Shown piece by piece: positions 55,950 to 64,000 of a DNA stretch of 64,000 bases. Within the stretch, counting starts at the first letter, position 1. Each line of letters opens with the position of its first letter. The stretch covers positions 9,037,105 through 9,101,104 of the forward strand of contig JAJEKV010000045.1 in the NCBI GenBank assembly GCA_021234155.1, written 5' to 3'. Source of the stretch: Isoetes taiwanensis. Taxonomy: Eukaryota > Streptophyta > Lycopodiopsida > Isoetales > Isoetaceae. The notes beneath the pieces were generated by a model. That model was not told the DNA's origin. It saw only the letters and a program-made list of their open reading frames with translations, and ran no database searches. The position numbers were made by a program, and so were the translations under genes.

Positions 55950-57489
55950 ATCAAACACATGGGATATAAAAACAAGTTACTTGCAGATATATGCTGCAAC
56001 AAAATGGGGTAGCAAAACACAAAAATTACACTATTATGGATGAAGCTAGACCCATGCTTAAACATGCAAGTTTTCCAATAACTTATAAGGAGAAGCTACT
56101 GCAGCTGCTTGTTATATTCAGAATAGGTTATCGATAATTGTAGTAATAGGTGAGATACCAGAGAAGCTCTAGACAGAAAGAAGGCAGTCTGCGCGGCGAT
56201 TTAAGATTTATAGATGCCTCGCTTATATGTTGATGTTGAAGGAATTAAGAAGGAAACTGGATGAGCGAAGTACGTACATCTTTTTAGTAGGTTACGATGA
56301 GCAGATGAATGGATATTGATTATATGAACTATCACACGTAAAGTATATGTCAGTAGGAATGTGGTATTCAATGAAAGTGTATTCTCTTAAGACAAAAAAG
56401 GTCTACTCCGGTATGAAGCAAATGAATGGGTACCAACAGAGTATTTGGAAAGTGGCCATGAAAATGATGAGGAAGAAACGAGAGACTCAATATCAAAGGA
56501 TAATGAAGTTGATGCGGAATCAGAGGCTAATGAGATCATAGAGACCAACACCATAGATGTGGAATCTGACATTGAACTAGATGAGGTGCATGAGGTAATA
56601 GAATCTGATAGTGTGCCTCATGAATCGGGATTTGAGCTAGCGAGGTGCATGAGGTTGTTGACATCGAGACATCAAGTAGAAAATGGAAGTATGAGAACCC
56701 AACATGGTGATGCAGAGCATCTAAAAGCTGCAGTCCCATTTGATACAAGATTGTATGGTAAGGAAGAAAGTGGTAGAACAACGAGACCACGGAAATTGAA
56801 ATCCTATCTTGTATAGTAGAGCTAGAGACAATGGGTCAAGCCTTGAAAGGGCAGGATGCAGATCACTGGAAAGAGGCCATGTAGAATGCGTTAGATTCAT
56901 TTAAGTGGGCAGGCACATATGAACTAGTACCACGGTCAAAGGACAAAAATATTGTGAGAAGCAAATGGATTTTTAAAATCAAGAGAAAAGTGGATGGATT
57001 AACAGAGCTGTATAAGGCACGTTTGGTTGCAAAGGAATATACCCAAGAAGAAGGCATAGATTACAAGATACTTTCTCATCTATAATTGAGATAAGGGCAT
57101 GCAGTACATAACGATATGGAAATAAATCGTATATGAATGTCAAGACTCCTTTCTTGAATGGGCATTTGGATGAAGAAATTTATATGGAGCATAGCCGCAA
57201 GGATATGAACAAGGTCAGAACATAGTGTGCAAGTTAAAAAAGACAGTTTATGGGTATAGAGAAGTGTTTGGGGAGTGCTACATGTGCAGGAACATATTCT
57301 TAATTCCTTGGTGATTTATAAATTTGAAGATTGAGGGAATTCCACCATTTGCTTTGCGTTCGCTAAATTAGAAGAATATGTTAAACGAGGTATAGCCGTT
57401 GGCCTGGGATGGAATCTTTCATTGATGGACCAAGAGACACGAGAACACATGCCAAGTTATGGTTGAATCACAATAGGATGGGATGACTA
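55950..57489 (+). repeat. Array copy 2
   Basis: Full unit. Acidic linker frame 56445-56816 (ESGHENDEEETRDSISKDNE...), RT start (LVPRSKDKN, SKWIFKIKRKVDGL, YKARLVAKEYTQEEGIDYK) near 56920-57070, filler 57343-57489. Confidence 0.93.
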
Positions 57490-59034
57490 ATCAAACACAT
57501 GGGATATAAAGACAAGTTACTTGCAGATATACGCTGCAACAAAATGGGGTAGCAAAACACAAAATTACACTATTATGGATGAAGCTAGACCCATGTTTAA
57601 ACATGCAAGTTTTCCAATAACTTATAAGGAGAAGCTACTTTACAAAAACCTTGTTATATTCAGAATAGGTTATCGATAATTGTAGTAATAGGTGGGATAC
57701 CAGATAAGCTCTAGACAGAAAGAAGGCAGTCTGTGCGGCGATTTAAGATTTATAAATGCCTCGCCTATATGTTGATGTTGAAGGAATTAAGAAGGAAACC
57801 TGGATGAGCCGGCACGCATTACATCTTTTTAGTAGGTTACGATGAGCTGATGAATGGATATTGATTATATGAACTATCACACGTAAAGTATATGTCAGTA
57901 GGAATGTGGTATTCAATGAAAGTGTATTCTCTTAAGACAAAAAAGGTCTACTCCAGTATGAAGCAAATGAATGGGTACCAACAGAGTATTTGGAAAGTGG
58001 CCATGAAAATGATGAGGAAGAAACGAGAGACTCAATATCAAAGGATAATGAAGTTGATGCGAATCCAGAGGCTAATGAGATCATAGAGACCAACACCATA
58101 GATGTGGAATCTGACATTGAACTAGATGAGGTGCATGAGGTAATAGAATCTGATAGTGTGCCTCATGAATCGGGATTTGAGCTAGCGAGGTGCATGAGGT
58201 TGTTGACATCGAGACATCAAGTAGAAAATGGAAGTATGAGAACCCAACATGGTGATGCAGAGCATCTAAAAGCTGCAGTCCCATTTGATACAAGATTGTA
58301 TGGTAAGGAAGAAAGTGGTAGAACAACGAGACCACGGAAATTGAAATCCTATCTTGTATAGTAGAGCTAGAGACAATGGGTCAAGCCTTGAAAGGGCAGG
58401 ATGCAGATCACTGGAAAGAGGCCATGTAGAATGCGTTAGATTCATTTAAGTGGGCAGGCACATATGAACTAGTACCACGGTCAAAGGACAAAAATGTTGT
58501 GAGAAGCAAATGGATTTTTAAAATCAAGAGAAAAGTGGATGGATTAACAGAGCTGTATAAGGCACGTTTGGTTGCAAAGGAATATACCCAAGAAGAAGGC
58601 ATAGATTACAAGATACTTTCTCGTCTATAATTGAGATAAGGGCATGCAGTACAGAACGATATGGAAATAAATCGTATATGAATGTCAAGACTCCTTTCTT
58701 GAATGGGCATTTGAATGAAGAAATTTATATGGAGCATAGCCGCAAGGATATGAACAAGGTCAGAACATAGTGTGCAAGTTAAAAAAGACAATTTATGGGT
58801 ATAGAGAAGTGTCTGGGGAGTGCTACATGTGCAGGAACATATTCTTAATTCCTTGGTGATTTATAAATTTGAAGATTGAGGGAATTCCACCATTTGCTTT
58901 GCGTTCGCTAAATTAGAAGAATATGTTAAACGAGGTATAGCCGTTGGCCTGGGATGGAATCTTTCATTGAGTGACCAAGAGACACGAGAACACATGCCAA
59001 GTTATGGTTGAATCACAATAGGATGAGATGACTA
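57490..59034 (+). repeat. Array copy 3
   Basis: Full unit with linker frame 57990-58361 and filler 58888-59034. Differs from its neighbours mainly at 57640-57652 and 57798-57822, where CTG/CAG-rich motifs are altered. Confidence 0.93.
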
Positions 59035-60577
59035 ATCAAACACATGGGATATAAAGACAAGTTACTTGCAGATATACGCTGCAACAAAATGGGGTAGCAA
59101 AACACAAAATTACACTATTATGGATGAAGCTAGACCCATGTTTAAACATGCAAGTTTTCCAATAACTTATAAGGAGAAGCTACTGCAGCTGCTTGTTATA
59201 TTCAGAATAGGTTATCGATAATTGTAGTAAAAGGTGGAATACAGATAAGCTCTCTAGGCGAAGAAAAGAAGATGCGATGCGGCGATTTAAGATTTATAAA
59301 TGCCTCGCCTATATGTTGATGTTGAAGGAATTAAGAAGGAAACTGGATGAGCGAAGTACGTACATCTTTTTAGTAGGTTACGATGAGCTGATGAATGGAT
59401 ATTGATTATATGAACTATCACACGTAAAGTATATGTCAGTAGGAATGTGGTATTCAATGAAAGTGTATTCTCTTAAGACAAAAAAGGTCTACTCCGGTAT
59501 GAAGCAAATGAATGGGTACCAACAGAAGTTTTGGAAAGTGGCCATGAAAATGATGAGGAAGAAACGAGAGACTCAATATCAAAGGATAATGAAGTTGATG
59601 CGGAATCAGAGGCTAATGAGATCATAGAGACCAACACCATAGATGTGGAATCTGACATTGAACTAGATGAGGTGCATGAGGTAATAGAATCTGATAGTGT
59701 GCCTCATGAATCGGGATTTGAGCTAGCGAGGTGCATGAGGTTGTTGACATCGAGACATCAAGTAGAAAATGGAAGTATGAGAACCCAACATGGTGATGCA
59801 GAGCATCTAAAAGCCTGCATTCCCATTTGATACAAGATTGTATGGTAAGGAAGAAAGTGGTAGAACAACGAGACCCGCGGAAATTGAAATCCTATCTTGT
59901 ATAGTAGAGCTAGAGACAATGGGTCAAGCCTTGAAAGGGCAGGATGCAGATCACTGGAAAGAGGCCATGTAGAATGCGTTAGATTCATTTAAGTGAGCAG
60001 GCACATATGAACTAGTACCACGGTCAAAGGACAAAAATGTTGTGAGAAGCAAATGGATTTTTAAAATCAAGAGAAAAGTGGATGGATTAACAGAGCTGTA
60101 TAAGGCACGTTTGGTTGCAAAGGAATATACCCAAGAAGAAGGCATAGATTACAAGATACTTTCTCGTCTATAATTGAGATAAGGGCATGCAGTACAGAAC
60201 GATATGGAAATAAATCGTATATGAATGTCAAGACTCCTTTCTTGAATGGGCATTTGGATGAAGAAATTTATATGGAGCATAGCCGCAAGGATATGAACAA
60301 GGTCAGAACATAGTGTGCAAGTTAAAAAAGACAATTTATGGGTATAGAGAAGTGTCTGGGGAGTGCTACATGTGCAGGAACATATTCTTAATTCCTTGGT
60401 GATTTATAAATTTGAAGATTGAGGGAATTCCACCATTTGCTTTGCGTTCGCTAAATTAGAAGAATATGTTAAACGAGGTATAGCCGTTGGCCTGGGATGG
60501 AATCTTTCATTGAGTGACCAAGAGACACGAGAACACATGCCAAGTTATGGTTGAATCACAATAGGATGAGATGACTA
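59035..60577 (+). repeat. Array copy 4
   Basis: Full unit. The linker frame (from 59531) is cut short at 59830 by a change at a GCTGCAG site near 59813. Filler 60431-60577. Confidence 0.93.
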
Positions 60578-62117
60578 ATCAAACACATGGGATATAAAGA
60601 CAAGTTACTTGCAGATATACGCTGCAACAAAATGGGGTAGCAAAACACAAAATTACACTATTATGGATGAAGCTAGACCCATGTTTAAACATGCAAGTTT
60701 TCCAATAACTTATAAGGAGAAGCTACTGCAGCTGCTTGTTATATTCAGAATAGGTTATCGATAATTGTAGTAATAGGTGGGATACCAGATAAGCTCTAGA
60801 CAGAAAGAAGGCAGTCTGTGCGGCGATTTAAGATTTATAAATGCCTCGCCTATATGTTGATGTTGAAGGAATTAAGAAGGAAACTGGATGAGCGAAGTAC
60901 GTACATCTTTTTAGTAGGTTACGATGAGCTGATGAATGGATATTGATTATATGAACTATCACACGTAAAGTATATGTCAGTAGGAATGTGGTATTCAATG
61001 AAAGTGTATTCTCTTAAGACAAAAAAGGTCTACTCCGGTATGAAGCAAATGAATGGGTACCAATAGAGTATTTGGAAAGTGGCCATGAAAATGATGAGGA
61101 AGAAACGAGAGACTCAATATCAAAGGATAATGAAGTTGATGCGGAATCAGAGGCTAATGAGATCATAGAGACCAACACCATAGATGTGGAATCTGACATT
61201 GAACTAGATGAGGTGCATGAGGTAATAGAATCTGATAGTGTGCCTCATGAATCGGGATTTGAGCTAGCGAGGTGCATGAGGTTGTTGACATCGAGACATC
61301 AAGTAGAAAATGGAAGTATGAGAACCCAACATGGTGATGCAGCATCTAAAAAGTCAGCATCCCATTTGATACAAGATTGTATGGTAAGGAAGAAAGTGGT
61401 AGAACAACGAGACCACGGAAATTGAAATCCTATCTTGTATAGTAGAGCTAGAGACAATGGGTCAAGCCTTGAAAGGGGCGGGATCTGCATCAATCGAAAG
61501 AGGCCATGTAGAATCGTTAGATTCATTTTAAGTGGGCGCACATATGAACTAGTACCACGGTCAAAGGACAAAAATGTTGTGAGAAGCAAATGGATTTTTA
61601 AAATCAAGAGAAAAGTGGATGGATTAACAGAGCTGTATAAGGCACGTTTGGTTGCAAAGGAATATACCCAAGAAGAAGGCATAGATTACAAGATACTTTC
61701 TCGCCTATAATTGAGATAAGGGCATGCAAAGATTTAAATCGATATGGAAATAAATCGTATATGAATGTCAAGACTCCTTTCTTGAATGGGCATTTGGATG
61801 AAGAAATTTATATGGAGCATAGCCGCAAGGATATGAACAAGGTCAGAACATAGTGTGCAAGTTAAAAAAGACAATTTATGGGTATAGAGAAGTGTCTGGG
61901 GAGTGCTACATGTGCAGGAACATATTCTTAATTCCTTGGTGATTTTTAAATTTGAAGATTGAGGGAATTCCACCATTTGCTTTGCGTTCGCTAAATTAGA
62001 AGAATATGTTAAACGAGGTATAGCCGTTGGCCTGGGATGGAATTTTTCATTGAGTGACCAAGAGACACGAGAACACATGCCAAGTTATGGTTGAATCACA
62101 ATAGGATGAGATGACTA
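60578..62117 (+). repeat. Array copy 5
   Basis: Full unit, linker frame from 61072. Clusters of changes at 61340-61365, 61476-61500, 61510-61545 and 61725-61740 again replace CAG/CTG motifs present in the other copies. Filler 61971-62117. Confidence 0.93.
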
Positions 62118-63498
62118 ATCAAACACATGGGATATAAAGACAAGTTACTTGCAGATATACGCTGCAACAAAATGGGGTAGCAAAACACAAAATTACACTA
62201 TTATGGATGAAGCTAGACCCATGTTTAAACATGCAAGTTTTCCAATAACTTATAAGGAGAAGCTACTGCAGCTGCTTGTTATATTCAGAATAGGTTATCG
62301 ATAATTGTAGTAATAGGTGGGATACCAGATAAGCTCTAGACAGAAAGAAGGCAGTCTGTGCGGCGATTTAAGATTTATAAATGCCTCGCCTATATGTTGA
62401 TCTTGAAGGAATTAAGAAGGAAACTGGATGAGCGAAGTACGTACATCTTTTTAGTAGGTTACGATGAGCTGATGAATGGATATTGATTATATGAACTATC
62501 ACACGTAAAGTATATGTCAGTAGGAATGTGGTATTCAATGAAAGTGTATTCTCTTAAGACAAAAAAGGTCTACTCCAGTATGAAGCAAATGAATGGGTAC
62601 CAACAGAGTATTTGGAAAGTGGCCATGAAAATGATGAGGAAGAAACGATAGACTCAATATCAAAGGATAATGAAGTTGATGCGGAATCAGAGGCTAATGA
62701 GATCATAGAGGCCAACACCATAGATGTGGAATCTGACATTGAACTAGATGAGGTGCATGAGGTAATAGAATCTGATAGTGTGCCTCATGAATCGGGATTT
62801 GAGCTAGCGAGATGCATGAGGTTGTTGACATCGAGACATCAAGTATAAAATGGAAGTAGGAGAACCCAACATGGTGATGCAGAGCATCTAAAAACTGCAG
62901 TCCCATTTGATACAAGATTGTATGGTAAGGAAGAAAGTGGTAGAACAACGAGACCACGGAAATTGAAATCCTATCTTGTATAGTAGAGCTAGAGACAATG
63001 GGTCAAGCAGTGAAAGGGCAGGATGCAGATCACTGGAAAGAGGCCATGTAGAATGCGTTAGATTTATTTAAGTGGGCAGGCACATATGAACTAGTACCAC
63101 GGTCAAAGGACAAAAATGCTGTGAGAAGCAAATGGATTTTTAAAATCAAGAGAAAAGTGGATGGATTAACAGAGCTGTATAAGGCACGTTTGGTTGCAAA
63201 GGAATATACCCAAGAAGAAGGCATAGATTACAAGACACTTTCTCATCTATACTTGAGATAAGCGTGTGCAGTACATAACGATATGGAAATAAATCGTATA
63301 TGAATGTCAGGACTGCTTTCTTGAATGGGCATTGGATGAAGAAATTTATATGGAGCATAGCCGCAAGGATATGAACAAGATCAGAACATAGTGTGCAAGT
63401 TAAAAAATGGTATAGAGAAGTGTCTGGGGAGTGCTACATGTGCAGGAACATATTCTTAATTCCTTGGTGATTTATAAATTTGAAGATTGAGGGAATTC
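62118..63498 (+). repeat. Array copy 6 (no filler, joins native RT)
   Basis: Unit up to GGGAATTC at 63491-63498, then directly continuous with copia RT sequence. The linker frame carries two extra stops (62649 TAG in another frame, and TAA after RHQV near 62846). Confidence 0.92.
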
Positions 63499-63716
63499 GT
63501 ACAAGAAGAGAAGTGGGGATAAATGTTTGATCATTTCTCTCTATGTAGACAATTGCATCATTGTGAGCAATGACGATAAATACTAGAAAATTGCAGAACA
63601 TTGTTAAAGGGTCGATTTTAGATGACAGATCTGGAAAACCTTGAGAAGTTGTTGGGGATGGAAGTTCAAAGAGATAGAGAATGAGGAATGCTTTACCTTA
63701 TACAAGAACAAAGCAT
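63499..63716 (+). pseudogene. Copia B: reverse transcriptase after the array
   Basis: Degraded plus-strand RT: a YVDNCIIVSNDDKY-like stretch (the family has YVDD) near 63545-63590, followed in shifted frames by GNLEKLLGMEVQRD-like and ENEECFTLY-like sequence to 63716. There a SINE insertion or the element break follows. It shows that the array lies inside one original copia pol, between integrase and RT. Confidence 0.75.
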
Positions 63717-64000
63717 CAAAAGGAAGGAAGGAAGGAGGTTCTTTTATCGTCCGCGGAGGCCAATCGGCCTATGGGACCCAAATTACACGGGTGCAGCAAG
63801 CCCGTTGCTACCCGGATTAAAAAACCCTCCTTAGGAGGGAAAAATCGTTGCAGCAACAAACCTGCTGGCAGTTGTACAAATATACATATATACACATGAA
63901 TTCCCATCCTCGGGGCGGGCGAGAGGTGAGTCCGCAGATCCAAAACCTCTTGGAGGTAGGAGCCAAGGGATCGAACTGATGGCGTCTTGAAAGTAAGCTT
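63717..64000 (-). mobile_element. tRNA-derived SINE running off the window
   Basis: Read on the minus strand, a B-box-like AGTTCGATCCC (near 63968-63978) is followed by ~230 bp of body and a (TTCC)n tail (GGAA units at 63719-63734, plus strand). The body shares CCAATCGGCCTATGGGACCC and CTACCCGGATTAAAAAACC with the truncated copy at 44197-44359. The A box would lie past 64000. SINEs depend on LINE machinery for movement; the tail differs from the poly(A) of the LINEs here. Confidence 0.75.

Larger units (their letters stand above)
46722..63498 (+). repeat. Six-copy tandem array of a ~1.54-kb copia B pol segment
   Basis: The segment starting ATCAAACACATGGG recurs at 46722, 55950, 57490, 59035, 60578 and 62118. 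Spacing is 1540-1545 bp, and 1536 bp for the first copy once the 7692-bp LINE insertion is subtracted. Each unit runs from the integrase C-terminus through the acidic linker into the start of RT, ending GGGAATTC. Copies 1-5 add a 147-bp filler; copy 6 runs directly into native RT sequence. Copies are nearly identical and share the same stops, so amplification followed decay. Unequal crossing over is the simplest mechanism. Confidence 0.95.

Noticed and set aside
46722-63498. CRISPR-like or centromeric satellite array
   Set aside because: The unit is 1.54 kb of copia pol with no short repeats and spacers. Satellite status would need copies elsewhere in the genome.

Overview
This window is nuclear DNA from a land plant, most likely a repeat-rich seed plant genome. 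The evidence is the element types present (Ty1/copia, Ty3/gypsy Tat-like and chromovirus, MULE, Helitron, L1-type LINEs, tRNA-derived SINEs) and the plant gene families found only as fragments (PPR, CIPK kinase, LHT-type amino-acid transporter, UDP-glycosyltransferase, subtilase). The sequence alone does not fix the species. I see no clearly intact host gene. Nearly every recognisable coding block is broken by stops or frameshifts, or is cut by another element.

Region by region. 1-2.8 kb: an unrecognised minus-strand ORF split by a short 5'-truncated LINE (14-bp target duplication), then a minus-strand histone H3/CENH3-like reading frame with an unusually long charged N-terminal region and several lesions. 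2.9-4.2 kb: a decayed MULE transposase. 4.2-8.6 kb: a probable SINE, a chromovirus integrase/chromodomain remnant and long AT-rich DNA with nothing recognised. 8.6-11.2 kb: a UGT fragment abutting a Helitron PIF1-like helicase, an unidentified coding-like stretch and an LTR fragment. 11.2-13.7 kb: a decayed copia pol, then a short element with 80-bp terminal inverted repeats. 14.4-16.1 kb: a minus-strand subtilase pseudogene with remnants of exon structure. 17.6-20.4 kb: the 3' part of a LINE split by a 1.79-kb poly(A)-tailed retrocopy flanked by a perfect 12-bp duplication.

21.5-46.0 kb is a nest. A minus-strand copia element (called copia A here; PBS complementary to initiator tRNA-Met, gag, protease, integrase, start of RT) has received a 1.58-kb solo LTR (5-bp duplication), a 16.2-kb Tat-like gypsy element with 2.3-kb LTRs (5-bp duplication AAGAT) and two SINE-like pieces. 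The gypsy element has an RNase H domain fused upstream of the reverse transcriptase. Its 6.3-kb segment between integrase and 3' LTR carries pieces of host genes (LHT transporter, CIPK kinase) that still contain intron-like sequence.

46.1-63.7 kb is a plus-strand copia fragment (copia B) in which a ~1.54-kb internal pol segment is tandemly repeated six times. The first copy is interrupted by an essentially full-length 7.7-kb LINE (11-bp duplication, 18-nt poly(A)). That LINE encodes ORF1 and an ORF2 with one stop and one frameshift, plus two unrecognised ORFs at its ends. The window closes inside a minus-strand SINE.

Much of the difference between the near-identical repeat copies sits at CAG/CTG-type sites. 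This may reflect CHG methylation acting as mutation or as a base-calling problem, so individual frameshifts should be read with caution.
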